Source: Ruminococcus sp. UBA3665
GTDB lineage: Bacteria > Bacillota > Clostridia > Oscillospirales > Ruminococcaceae
Direction: 5' to 3'
Length of the DNA: 64,000 bases
NCBI GenBank assembly: GCA_002373165.1
Contig: DFJS01000009.1
Coordinates: 5,403-69,402, forward strand
The notes beneath the pieces are model-generated. The model was not told the origin of the DNA. It made no database searches and saw only the letters and a program-made list of their open reading frames with translations. Below, in pieces: positions 52,217 through 60,911 of the stretch. Within the stretch, counting starts at the first letter, position 1; the number at the start of each line of letters is the position of its first letter. Position numbers and translations under genes: made by a program.

Positions 52217-52825
52217 TCAAGATTTTCTGTTGTTCTGCGAGAAAGTATTGTCCAGTCTCTGGGAAAAATGGACGCGCATAATTTCCAGTTCTTCTTCAGA
52301 GAAGACCGTTTTCGGCAGAACATAGAACATAGTTTTTGTCTGATATATCATGAAAAAATCGTCATATTCAGTTACATGAAGATTTTTATTGTAATAGATT
52401 CTGGTGCCGGAAAAATTTTCTTCGGGCGTATCGTCAAACAGGTCATCCGCAGGCGATTCCTGCGCATCTTCCGGGGGCAGGATAGTGCCGATTTCCAGAT
52501 ATTCCGGATAAATGCGGATTCTGTACTGATCCTGTTCAATTTCCCTGACGGCAAGCAGAAGATTCCGGTGGATTTTACGGGGATTATACCATTGAAGGCC
52601 GATCAGCACTGCACAGACAAGAATGATAATGCAGTAAAGCGAACGCTGTGATTCGTCGCCGTTGATGACAAAATAGGCATAAATGCCGATGATAACCGCC
52701 AGCAGACCCATAGTGAGATAAGTTCTGGGATAGACAAATTTTTTCTGGAAAGCCGTAAAGGATTTTTTGAAAAGCTGAAAAGGAATCTGATAAGTTTTTT
52801 CAAGCAAAAGGCCGGGATCGTTCAC
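52217..52825 (-). CDS. YcxB-like membrane protein
   Basis: This 202-residue protein has two adjacent transmembrane helices (about 38-56 and 64-80) and a C-terminal domain ending in FFMIYQTKTMFYVLPKTVFSEEE, the YcxB signature. Function is unknown. The start is a GTG at 52825 with AGGAGGT six bases upstream. It is the immediate neighbour of gyrA (17 bases) and is probably co-transcribed. Confidence 0.75.
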   Translation of the reverse strand: MNDPGLLLEKTYQIPFQLFKKSFTAFQKKFVYPRTYLTMGLLAVIIGIYAYFVINGDESQRSLYCIIILVCAVLIGLQWYNPRKIHRNLLLAVREIEQDQYRIRIYPEYLEIGTILPPEDAQESPADDLFDDTPEENFSGTRIYYNKNLHVTEYDDFFMIYQTKTMFYVLPKTVFSEEELEIMRVHFSQRLDNTFSQNNRKS

Positions 52826-52842
52826 AAATCCACCTCCTGACC

Positions 52843-52878
52843 AGTTTTCAACAATTGTGGAATGAAAAGTTGAAAACT
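52843..52878. repeat. Inverted repeat with DnaA-box-like arms upstream of the gyrA operon
   Basis: AGTTTTCAAC (52843-52852) and GTTGAAAACT (52869-52878) form a perfect 10-bp inverted repeat around TTGTGGAA. The arms are the same TTTTCAACA element seen in the origin. Confidence 0.65.
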
Positions 52879-52925
52879 AAAATAATTAGTTTCGGATAAG
52901 GCTGATATTAAGAAATCAAAAATTC

Positions 52926-53132
52926 TCACGGATATTTTCGGCGCATCAATTGTTTTTGACTGGAATTATTTGAATAATACTGATGGAATTCTCCCAGCAC
53001 AAATGCTTCAAGCGGCGGCGGAGTGATACCATTTTTTTCAGCTTCTCTGCGCATTTCCAGTATTTCGCTGATTTCTTTCTCCGTCCAGTTCAGCTCCTCC
53101 ATTTTTTCTGTAAATTCCTGTTCGGTCAGCAT
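52926..53132 (-). CDS. Small unknown protein between gyrB and gyrA
   Basis: The family was not recognised. It has 68 residues, is acidic in the first half (EFTEKMEELNWTEKEISEILEM) with helical character, and has a basic end (QLMRRKYP). It starts seven bases after the gyrB stop with no ribosome site, so it would need coupling to gyrB. Moderate confidence that it is real. Confidence 0.5.
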   Translation of the reverse strand: MLTEQEFTEKMEELNWTEKEISEILEMRREAEKNGITPPPLEAFVLGEFHQYYSNNSSQKQLMRRKYP

Positions 53133-53139
53133 AAGTCAA

Positions 53140-55089
53140 TCAAATATCAAGATTGTGGACAGTCCGTGCATATTTTTCGATATAGTCTTTTCTGGGCAGG
53201 ACTTTGTCACCCATCAGGATAGTGATAATTTCGTCAGCCTTGACAGCATCTTCCATGCTGACTTTCAGAATAGTTCTGGTTTCGGGGTTCATAGTAGTTT
53301 CCCACAGCTGTTCGCTGTCCATTTCGCCAAGGCCTTTGTAACGCTGAACAGCAACTTTGGAAGAATTTCCGTTTGCATCAGAAAGTTCAGCAATATACTT
53401 GTCACGTTCGGCATCGCTGAACGCATAATATACTTTTTTGCCGCGTGCAACACGGTAAAGCGGCGGCTGTGCGATATAGATATTGCCGTTTTCGATCAGA
53501 GGGCGCATATATCTGAAAAAGAAAGTCAGAAGAAGTGTCCGGATATGACAACCGTCCACATCGGCATCCGCCATGATGATGACTTTGTCGTATCTTAATT
53601 TTTCGATATTGAAGTCTTCGCCGATGCCTGTGCCAAGTGCAGTGACAACCGGCATCAGCTTGTCATTGCCGTAAACTCTGTCGATTCTGGCTTTTTCAAC
53701 ATTGAGCATTTTTCCCCACAGAGGAAGAATGGCCTGATATTTGCGGTCTCTGCCGCCTTTTGCGGAACCGCCGGCGGAGTCGCCCTCGACGATATAGATT
53801 TCAGTATTTGCTACGCCGTGTTCGGAGCAGTCAGCGAGTTTTCCGGGAAGGGATGCGCTTTCCATCGCAGTTTTGCGCCGGGCAGTTTCACGGGCAGCTT
53901 TAGCGGCTTCGCGGGCTCGTCTGGCGGCAAGGCATTTATCCAGAATTTCCTTGGCAACGGCCGGATTCATCTCGAAATAACTCATGAGTTTTTCCTGCAC
54001 CAGTTTTTCGATAAACGGCTTGACTTCGGGAGTATTCAGGCGGCCTTTGGTCTGGCCTTCAAATTCGCGGTCAGTAAGCTTGACAGAAACGATAGCCGTC
54101 AGGCCTTCTCTGGTATCATCGCCGGAGAGCTTTTCATTTTCTTTCAGGAAATTGAACTGCTTTCCGTAATCGTTGAGGACTTTTGCAACAGCGTTTTTAA
54201 ATCCTGTTTCATGCGTACCGCCGTCCTTGGTATGAATATTATTGGCAAACGAGAGAATTAATTCGTTATAGCTGTCGTTATACTGCATAGCAATTTCGGC
54301 ATAGGAAGAATCCTGTTCGCCGGAAAAATAAATCACATCGCCGATGGTTTCATAGCCCTTGGTATTGTGGATATGTTCGACAAACTGCCGGATGCCGCCT
54401 TCATAGTGCAGAATTTTTTCCTGAATTTCGTCAGGATTTCTGGTATCAGAAATCCGGATTTTCAGGCCGGCATTGAGGAAGGCCTGTTCTCTCATGCGTT
54501 TCAGCAGAGTTTCATAGTCATAATTGAGAGTTTCAAAAATTTCGGCATCAGCTTTGAACATGACACTTGTGCCTGTTCTGGAAGTTTTTCCGGTAATGTT
54601 AAGCGGCTCGCTGTACTTGCCGCGTTCAAACCGCTGGAAGTGGATATTCTGGCCGTCATAGACAGTTAATTCCAGCCATTCGGAAAGGGCATTGACAACG
54701 GAAGCACCCACGCCGTGCAGGCCGCCGGAGACTTTATAGCCGCCGCCGCCGAACTTGCCGCCGGCATGGAGTACAGTATAGACAATTGTGGCAGCAGAAA
54801 TGCCTTCTGTGGGATGAATGCCTGTCGGGATGCCGCGGCCGTTATCTGTAACACGGATGACATTGTCAGGCAGAATTTCAACAGTAATTTCCGTACAGTA
54901 TCCGGCAAGAGCTTCATCAATAGCATTATCGACAATTTCATAAACCAGATGATGAAGGCCGTCCGCACTGGTCGAGCCGATATACATAGCCGGAACCTGT
55001 CTGACTGGTTCAAGGCCTTCCAGCACCTGAATCTGTTCCGCGCCGTATTCCTGGCTCTGAGGTTGTTCCTGTAATTTTTCGTTACTCAT
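53140..55089 (-). CDS. gyrB: DNA gyrase subunit B
   Basis: This is a 649-residue gyrase B with a GHKL ATPase domain (YEIVDNAIDEALAGYC near residue 50, VTDNGRGIPTG near 80, GGLHGVGASVVNALS near 120), a transducer, and a TOPRIM domain with EGDSAGGSAKGGRDR near 425 and DADVDGCHIRTLLLTFFFR near 500. The ATG at 55089 is chosen because the longer in-frame extension runs through box-like repeats with no ribosome site. Confidence 0.97.
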   Translation of the reverse strand: MSNEKLQEQPQSQEYGAEQIQVLEGLEPVRQVPAMYIGSTSADGLHHLVYEIVDNAIDEALAGYCTEITVEILPDNVIRVTDNGRGIPTGIHPTEGISAATIVYTVLHAGGKFGGGGYKVSGGLHGVGASVVNALSEWLELTVYDGQNIHFQRFERGKYSEPLNITGKTSRTGTSVMFKADAEIFETLNYDYETLLKRMREQAFLNAGLKIRISDTRNPDEIQEKILHYEGGIRQFVEHIHNTKGYETIGDVIYFSGEQDSSYAEIAMQYNDSYNELILSFANNIHTKDGGTHETGFKNAVAKVLNDYGKQFNFLKENEKLSGDDTREGLTAIVSVKLTDREFEGQTKGRLNTPEVKPFIEKLVQEKLMSYFEMNPAVAKEILDKCLAARRAREAAKAARETARRKTAMESASLPGKLADCSEHGVANTEIYIVEGDSAGGSAKGGRDRKYQAILPLWGKMLNVEKARIDRVYGNDKLMPVVTALGTGIGEDFNIEKLRYDKVIIMADADVDGCHIRTLLLTFFFRYMRPLIENGNIYIAQPPLYRVARGKKVYYAFSDAERDKYIAELSDANGNSSKVAVQRYKGLGEMDSEQLWETTMNPETRTILKVSMEDAVKADEIITILMGDKVLPRKDYIEKYARTVHNLDI

Positions 55090-55150
55090 GATAAATAATT
55101 CACACTCCGTTTCTGCCGGAAGTAATACCGGCGAAGTGGGATTTGCAATG

Positions 55151-55269
55151 CTTTCCACAAAGTTTTCAACTTTTCCACACTGCAAAATAATTCCCATATA
55201 TCAATAAAAATATGATATTTCAAAAATGATTCAACAGGTTTTCAACATAGTTTTCAACAATCAGTGGAA
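55151..55269. repeat. Cluster of DnaA-box-like elements upstream of gyrB
   Basis: The gap between gyrB and recF has CTTTCCACA (55151), TTTTCCACA (55171), TTTTCAACA (55239 and 55251) and an opposed GTGGAAAAC near 55264. AT-rich spacer lies between. Confidence 0.65.
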
Positions 55270-55289
55270 AACCGGAGAATAAAATTAAT

Positions 55290-56411
55290 TTATAGATTAA
55301 TCAGATTTCCGTTCTGCATACGGAATATTTTTCCTGTCTGTTCCAGCCTGAGAGAAGAGGCATGACAGAGCGTGATAAATACCTGCATGTCAGAAACAGT
55401 ATCGTAGAGAAATTTCTGGCGGCGTTCGTCAAGTTCGCCCATGACATCATCAAGAAGCACAACCGGAGAACGCTGTAGTTTCTGGTTATACAGGTGCGCC
55501 TGTGCCAGCTTGAGTACAAGAGCCGCGCTTTTTTTCTGCCCCTGCGAGCCGAACTGCTGGACAGACCGGCCGTCAATCGTCAGCAAAAGATCATCACGCT
55601 GTACTCCCTTCTGAGTATAGCCCAGCCGGAGGTCTTCTTCCAGATGCCCGGCAAGCATTTTTCTGTATTGTTCTGCCAGCATCGCCATAGAGGGGTCTGG
55701 CAGGCCTTCTGAGAGGCCGAGCGCGTTTTTGTATGAAACATGCAGTCTTTCTTTTCCGCCCGTAATAACGCCGTACAGACGGCCGCACAGAGGTGCAAGG
55801 CTCCGGCTATAGTTTAGCCGCATCAGAGTCAGATAAGCAGCTTCCTGAGAAAGCTGTTCATCCCAGAGCAGAACGTCCTGTTTTGTGATTTTATGTTTTA
55901 AAGCATCCTGAATGCCGGCATTTCTCTGCGCAAGCAGAAGATTCACACGGCTGACATGCTGTACCCGCCCCGGATGCAGCTGACAGGCACACAAATCCAT
56001 GAAAGAACGCCGTTTATCCGGATTGCCGGTAATAATATCCAGATCCGCAGGCGAAAATGCAACACAGTGAAATGTTTCAAACAGGGTATTCGCTTTCTGA
56101 TTTTCCACGCCGTTGACAGAGATTTTTTTCTTTTTCTGCTGGCCGCGTTCCAGCGAGCAGATAATTTCCTGCTGCCTCCTGCCGTCGAAGAACTGCATCT
56201 GACAGCGGAAGAAATCTGCATCAAAGCCAAGATAATGCCGTTCTTTTACGCCGTGGAAGTTTTTGCATCCTGTCATCATCCAGAGAGCATCCAGCAGATT
56301 GGTTTTTCCCTGTGCATTATCGCCGATAATGAGATTTAATTTTTCGTCCGGCTGAAAATGCACCTGCCTGAGATTGCGGAACCCGTCAGCAGAAAAATCA
56401 GTAATATGCAT
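55290..56411 (-). CDS. recF: DNA recombination and repair protein RecF
   Basis: This is a 373-residue SMC-like ABC ATPase that helps load RecA at gaps. Walker A GDNAQGKTNLLDALW is near residue 30-44, the signature motif is FGSQGQKKSAALVLKLAQ near 295, and Walker B is PVVLLDDVMGELDERR. It starts five bases after the S4 gene stop. All key motifs are present. Confidence 0.95.
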   Translation of the reverse strand: MHITDFSADGFRNLRQVHFQPDEKLNLIIGDNAQGKTNLLDALWMMTGCKNFHGVKERHYLGFDADFFRCQMQFFDGRRQQEIICSLERGQQKKKKISVNGVENQKANTLFETFHCVAFSPADLDIITGNPDKRRSFMDLCACQLHPGRVQHVSRVNLLLAQRNAGIQDALKHKITKQDVLLWDEQLSQEAAYLTLMRLNYSRSLAPLCGRLYGVITGGKERLHVSYKNALGLSEGLPDPSMAMLAEQYRKMLAGHLEEDLRLGYTQKGVQRDDLLLTIDGRSVQQFGSQGQKKSAALVLKLAQAHLYNQKLQRSPVVLLDDVMGELDERRQKFLYDTVSDMQVFITLCHASSLRLEQTGKIFRMQNGNLINL

Positions 56412-56416
56412 ACAGG

Positions 56417-56650
56417 TCAGTTCTCGGCTTCTACGCGGACAGTAAACCGGTCAACCGAGACAGTATCGCCGGGACGGATTTTTTTCCCTCTCATAGTGCA
56501 TACTTCGCCGTTGACCTTGACAGCACCCTGCTGAACAAGTTCTTTTGCAAAGCCGCCGGTATCGCAAAGCCCGGCAAATTTCAGCAGAGAATCCAGCTTG
56601 ATGAATTCTGTCCGGATTCTGACAGTAGAAGTTTCGGGTTTCTGTGCCAT
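56417..56650 (-). CDS. S4 domain RNA-binding protein (YaaA/RlbA-like)
   Basis: This is a 77-residue S4 domain protein (FIKLDSLLKFAGLCDTGG..AKELVQQGAVKVNGEV) as found between dnaN and recF in most Firmicutes. It is thought to bind RNA and to influence ribosome assembly. The ATG at 56650 has AAAGGAT upstream. The gap to dnaN contains a duplicated box-bearing hairpin. Confidence 0.92.
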   Translation of the reverse strand: MAQKPETSTVRIRTEFIKLDSLLKFAGLCDTGGFAKELVQQGAVKVNGEVCTMRGKKIRPGDTVSVDRFTVRVEAEN

Positions 56651-56675
56651 GCAATCAGATCCTTTCTTGAAAAAT

Positions 56676-56760
56676 AGTTTTCCACAAAGTTTTTCACACT
56701 GGTGGAAACTTGCAGTTCTGCCCTGCGCAGTTTTCCACAGAGTTTTTCACATTGGTGGAA
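56676..56760. repeat. Two 53-bp-spaced copies of a DnaA-box hairpin between dnaN and the S4 gene
   Basis: Two near-identical blocks of about 34 bp (56676-56710 and 56729-56760) each hold TTTTCCACA, TTTTTCACA and an opposed GGTGGAA, so each can form a stem. The repeat period is 53 bp, about five helical turns. Confidence 0.7.
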
Positions 56761-56762
56761 TT

Positions 56763-57866
56763 TCAGGCTTTCAGCTGAATCGGCATAATCAGGTAAATAA
56801 AGCTTTCATCCTCGACCGGCGTGATTTTAATCACTTTGTTGCTGCCGCTCATCTGGAAGCGCAGCTTGTCGCACTGACAGGAGCGCAGAGCCTCCAGCAG
56901 ATATTTATTGCTGAACCCGATTGTCAGGCTTTCCCCGACAATCTCTGCCGGAATGCGGTCATGAATGCCGCCGATTGCCGTCTTGCAGGAAATTTCCAGG
57001 CCGCCTTCTGCAAATACACAGCGCATAGGAGCCTTGTTTTTATCATTGATCAGCAGCGAGCAGCGTTCTGCACTAGCAATAATATCTTTCTTGTACAATA
57101 CAACAGAAGTTTTGCCATCTGCCGGAATGCTCGTCCGGAAATTATGAAACTGCCCCTCCAGAAGTCTGGCAAATAATTCAAACCCGTTGACAGAAAATAC
57201 AATATGCTTGCCGTTGGTGAAAAACTCACACGGCTGTTCAGCATCATCACGCATCATGCCAATCAGTTCGCTGAGTGCTTTTTTAGGCACAACAAACTGG
57301 AACTCTTCCAGATTCTGCATTTTTTCCTGGCGCAGTGCCAGACGGTAGCGGTCCATTGCCACGATATAGAATACCCCTTCGCTGAATTCAAACAACTCTC
57401 CTGTCAGAATCGGCTTGTCTTCCTTGACAGAAGCCGCAAAGCTGGATTCCTGAATCATAGAACGCATTACCTGCTGGGGAACAGCAGTTTTTGCTGCGCT
57501 TTCCACTACCGGCAGTTCCGGAAATTCTTCTGCACTCATAGCAGAAAGCTGATATCTGGTATTCTCACTGGAGAGTGTAGCATTCAGTGCATCATCCAGT
57601 TCGCAGGTAATCTCTGTGCCGGACATGCGTCTTGCCATTTCGCTGAACAGTCTTGCATTCAGAACAAAAGCAGAAGCACAATCACATTCTGCCGGAACAG
57701 AAGTCCGGATTCCAATTTCCAGATTATATCCTGTCAGAATAATTCTGCCTTCCTGCATCTGAATACAAATGCCTTCCATAACCGGAACAGGAGATTTAGC
57801 AGAGACTGCTTTCAGTACATGTGCGATAGCATTGCACAGATCGTTTTTGCTGCAAATAAATTTCAT
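56763..57866 (-). CDS. dnaN: DNA polymerase III beta sliding clamp
   Basis: This is a 367-residue sliding clamp with three repeated domains of about 120 residues each, starting MKFICSKNDLCNAIAHV and ending in YLIMPIQLKA, where the usual clamp ends in MPMR or similar. The AAGGGG site lies upstream of the ATG at 57866. It is separated from dnaA by the 674-bp origin region rather than being read directly from dnaA. Confidence 0.96.
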   Translation of the reverse strand: MKFICSKNDLCNAIAHVLKAVSAKSPVPVMEGICIQMQEGRIILTGYNLEIGIRTSVPAECDCASAFVLNARLFSEMARRMSGTEITCELDDALNATLSSENTRYQLSAMSAEEFPELPVVESAAKTAVPQQVMRSMIQESSFAASVKEDKPILTGELFEFSEGVFYIVAMDRYRLALRQEKMQNLEEFQFVVPKKALSELIGMMRDDAEQPCEFFTNGKHIVFSVNGFELFARLLEGQFHNFRTSIPADGKTSVVLYKKDIIASAERCSLLINDKNKAPMRCVFAEGGLEISCKTAIGGIHDRIPAEIVGESLTIGFSNKYLLEALRSCQCDKLRFQMSGSNKVIKITPVEDESFIYLIMPIQLKA

Positions 57867-58540
57867 AATAAAAATTACCCCTTTGAATTTTTTAATTTTG
57901 ATTTCTTGAAAACAGAAAAAATCAGAAAACTGAAAAAGTTACAGTTTGTTACTTTTTTGAGAAAATCTGAAAAAATTTTTTTTTCGAAAAAAAGTCTAAT
58001 TAAGATAGTAGTAGTAGTAGGGGGTGTTGAAACTGTTGAAAAAAATTTTTTCGTCCATGTATGGACAAAAACAAGGCAAAGTTTTCAACATTCAACATGT
58101 TGAAAAAATGTTGAAAAGTTGAAAACTCATTTTCGCTCTGAAAATTTGCTCCAACCTGTTGAAAAGTTGAAAAAATGTGGAAACATTGTGGAAACTTTGT
58201 TGAAAGAATTTAACCTCTCTGTAACTTTTAAAAAGTTTTCAACAAACTGTTGAAAGTTGAAAAGTTGAAACTGTTGAAAACTCGGCTGTTTTTTGAATTT
58301 TTGCCGATATTTCTTGAAAAAAAGCTGTTGAAAATTATGTTGAAACTGTTGAAAACCTGTTGAAAGTGTGTTGAAAACTTTTTTCTCAACAAACTTTCAA
58401 CAGAGTTTTCAACAATGTGTTGAAAGAAAAACTGCTTTCGCAGAGTAAAGCGAAGGCACTTTCGCAGGTAAAAGTGCCGGGCTCAAAACATGTGAAAAAC
58501 GGCTGTTGAAAAATTTGTACAAATGTGACAAAAAGCAAAA
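57867..58540. other. oriC region between dnaN and dnaA, with variant DnaA boxes and AT-rich unwinding tract
   Basis: The gap holds no gene. From the dnaN side it has an AT-rich tract (about 57960-58005), five TAG triplets, a G5 cluster and two directly abutting 9-mers (TGTTGAAAC at 58025, TGTTGAAAA at 58034). About fifteen TGTTGAAA elements in one orientation follow, with about four in the opposite orientation and two TGTGGAAAC (58176, 58187). Canonical TGTGGATAA is not seen. The arrangement box-GC cluster-trio-AT tract matches the B. subtilis-type unwinding site. A hairpin-like GCGAAGGCACTTTCGC region lies at 58440-58466. Confidence 0.85.
58006..58020 (+). promoter_or_regulatory. DnaA-trio element
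   Basis: Five consecutive TAG triplets (read 3' to 5' as GAT repeats) directly join a G cluster and tandem DnaA-box-like sequences. This is the expected geometry for a DnaA-trio at which DnaA binds single strands; unwinding would proceed toward dnaN. Confidence 0.8.
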
Positions 58541-59917
58541 TTACAGCACGTTGGAAGGGTCGGGATTCTTCTCCCGGATATCCTTGATAATATCATCTAC
58601 CAGGTCACGAAGATTGGAATCTTTCTTCAGAGCCTCGTTGACAGTATTGATGGCGTATACAATCGTAGAATGATCTCTGCCGCCAAATTCCATGCCGATG
58701 GCGGCAAGGGGCATTCCGGTCACTTCCCGGACAACATAGGCGGCTACTTTGCGGGCAGTGGAGATTTGCGAGGTGCGCTTGCTGGAGCGGATATCTTCCG
58801 GCGTAATGCCGTAAACATTCGCAACTTCGGCAATAATTTTTTCTACTGTAATCGGGATAGGCTGGTCATCTGTCAGAATATCGCGGATGACGCTCTGTGC
58901 CATTGAGATGGTAGGAGAACTGTTGGCCAGGGTTTTCAATGCTTTCAGCTTTTTTACAGCTCCTTCCAGCTGGCGGATGTTGGTTTTCAGGCGGGTGGCA
59001 ATAAATTCTGTCACTTCGTCCGGGATTTTCAGATCCAGAAGCTCGGCTTTTCGGCGGATTATGGCATATCTTGTCTCGAAATCCGGGGCACTGATATCTG
59101 CAATCAGGCCGCATTCAAAACGGCTGCGGATGCGTTCTTCCAGTGTTTTCAGTTCTCTGGGGGGTTTGTCGGATGTGATTACAATCTGTTTTCCCTCAGA
59201 GTGGAGCTTATTGAATGTATGAAAGAATTCTTCCTGCATACGTTCTTTTCCGGAGAAAAACTGGATATCATCTACGATTAAGACATCGGCTTTTCGGTAT
59301 TTATCATGAAAGACCGAAGTATCGCGCTGGTCGATGGATTTGATCAGTTCGTTTCCGAAGGCTTCGCCGGTAACATAGATAGCGTTTTTATCGGGATTAT
59401 GGCTCATCATTTCGTGCTTGATTGCTGTTACCAGGTGGGTTTTGCCAAGCCCTGAAGCTCCATAGATGAACAGCGGGTTATAAGAAGCCGCTGTATCGGA
59501 AGCGACAGCTTTACAGGCGGCAAAGGCGAATTCGTTGGAACGTCCTACAATGAATGTGTCAAAAGTATAGTCATATTTTGCAATTTCGTAGCTTTTTTGG
59601 AGTTCTTCGTGTTTTTCGTCGATCTGATCCAGGCTGGCAGCCGTAACCGGAGCAGTGGGTTCTTTGACAGGGACGTTGACGATTACCTCGACTTTGAAAC
59701 CCAGAATATGCTCCAGTGCAGTTTCAAGAAATTTTTTATAATTCGTCAGAATGATGCCCTGCTGAAATTCTGTATCCACCTGAAAGACGGCTTTTTTCCC
59801 ATCCAAGGAAACTGGCATCATTGTGTTGATCCAGGTATTCATGGCAACAGTGGCGATGAGTTCCTGCTCGGTGCAGTAAGTTTTTACCTGTTCAAACACA
59901 TCATCAAAGGAATTCAT
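58541..59917 (-). CDS. dnaA: Chromosomal replication initiator DnaA
   Basis: This is a 458-residue initiator with domain I (1-80), linker, AAA+ domain with Walker A GASGLGKT at 153-160 and Walker B VLIVDDIQF, and a C-terminal DNA-binding domain with FGGRDHSTIVYA. The box-reading signature carries Ser where E. coli Thr435 sits, and the preceding basic helix reads KRTSQISTARK instead of the more usual RSREI-type sequence. The ATG at 59917 is set by GGAGGT seven bases upstream; an earlier in-frame ATG lacks this site. The promoter is at 59955-59983. Confidence 0.97.
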   Translation of the reverse strand: MNSFDDVFEQVKTYCTEQELIATVAMNTWINTMMPVSLDGKKAVFQVDTEFQQGIILTNYKKFLETALEHILGFKVEVIVNVPVKEPTAPVTAASLDQIDEKHEELQKSYEIAKYDYTFDTFIVGRSNEFAFAACKAVASDTAASYNPLFIYGASGLGKTHLVTAIKHEMMSHNPDKNAIYVTGEAFGNELIKSIDQRDTSVFHDKYRKADVLIVDDIQFFSGKERMQEEFFHTFNKLHSEGKQIVITSDKPPRELKTLEERIRSRFECGLIADISAPDFETRYAIIRRKAELLDLKIPDEVTEFIATRLKTNIRQLEGAVKKLKALKTLANSSPTISMAQSVIRDILTDDQPIPITVEKIIAEVANVYGITPEDIRSSKRTSQISTARKVAAYVVREVTGMPLAAIGMEFGGRDHSTIVYAINTVNEALKKDSNLRDLVDDIIKDIREKNPDPSNVL

Positions 59918-59954
59918 GTCTGCAACCTCCATTTCATAATTTTTGCTTTCTTTT

Positions 59955-59983
59955 ATTCTAACATATTTAAAGTAAAAAAGCAA
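59955..59983 (-). promoter_or_regulatory. Promoter of dnaA
   Basis: Minus-strand TTGCTT (59978-59983) and TAGAAT (59955-59960) have a 17-bp spacer. Confidence 0.7.
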
Positions 59984-60039
59984 GCTTTTTTTGAATTTTT
60001 TCAACTGCTGAACCGGAAAAAAACAGACTTTTTGACACG

Positions 60040-60056
60040 GTATACAACATGTATAC
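60040..60056. promoter_or_regulatory. GTATAC-N5-GTATAC palindrome upstream of dnaA
   Basis: Two self-complementary GTATAC hexamers lie five bases apart, about 57 bp upstream of the dnaA -35 box. It looks like a dimeric operator; the binding protein is unknown. Confidence 0.45.
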
Positions 60057-60446
60057 TTTTTTCAAAAATTGTTTAAACAGTTGTAGCTTTTATACAAAAA
60101 CAGAAATAAAATATAAAAATCAGGATAAAAATATAATTCCATTTTTTGGGAATTGTTTAATTAATATAATATTATCCACTATCTTTCAACAATCAGAAGC
60201 GTTATGCACTGTTGAAAAGTTGATAAATAGAAAATAAAGGCAAAAATCAGAAAAAACTATGAATTAGTTACAAAAACTGCATAAAAATGCGATAAAACTA
60301 TCTATAAGTAAGCAAACATTTGTTCTATTTTTGTTAATATCTTACTAAAACCAGAATAAATTTCAGAAAAGTTTGTTAATCCCTACAGTCTTTGTGCAAA
60401 AAGCGCATAGTTCTCCCCAAGTGTGAAGAAAAGTGTACCGCAAAAA

Positions 60447-60911
60447 CAATCGTACATATTTCGTTCATAAAGTGTTGCAATTTTATCACTCTTTTTATTG
60501 CAAAACCGATTATTCTATTGCAAAACCACTCCTTTTGTACCCGGATTTGTAGACTCTCACAAAAATGTTGAAAAAGGATGTAGAAAAATATAGTCTATCA
60601 ACAATCGTACATATTTCGTTCATAAAGTGTTGCAATTTTATCACTCTTTTTATTGCAAAACCGATTATTCTATTGCAAAATCACTCCTTTTGTACCCGGA
60701 TTTGTAGACTCTCACAAAAATGTTGAAAAAGGATGTAGAAAAATATAGTCTATCAACAACCGTACATATTTCATTCATAAAGTGTTGCAATTTTATCACT
60801 CTTTTTATTGCAAAACCGATTATTCTATTGCAAAATCACTCCTTTTGTATCCGAATTTGTAGACTCTCACAAAAATGTTGAAAAAGGATGTAGAAAAATA
60901 TAACGCATCAA
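60447..60911 (+). repeat. Three tandem 155-bp repeats in the origin-flanking gap
   Basis: Copies lie at 60447-60601, 60602-60756 and 60757-60911. Copies 1 and 2 differ at one base; copy 3 has a handful of changes. Each copy carries one GTTGCAATTTTATC, two TATTGCAAAA(C/T)C elements spaced exactly 20 bp (60496 and 60516 in copy 1), one TGTTGAAAA and an opposed TCAACA at the junction. No coding potential is seen. Confidence 0.95.

Noticed and set aside
57204..58103. 299-codon open frame antisense to dnaN extending into the origin
   Set aside because: It crosses the dnaN 5' end and origin elements and has no coding signature.
60447..60911. CRISPR array
   Set aside because: Units are contiguous 155-bp repeats with no unique spacers and no cas genes nearby.
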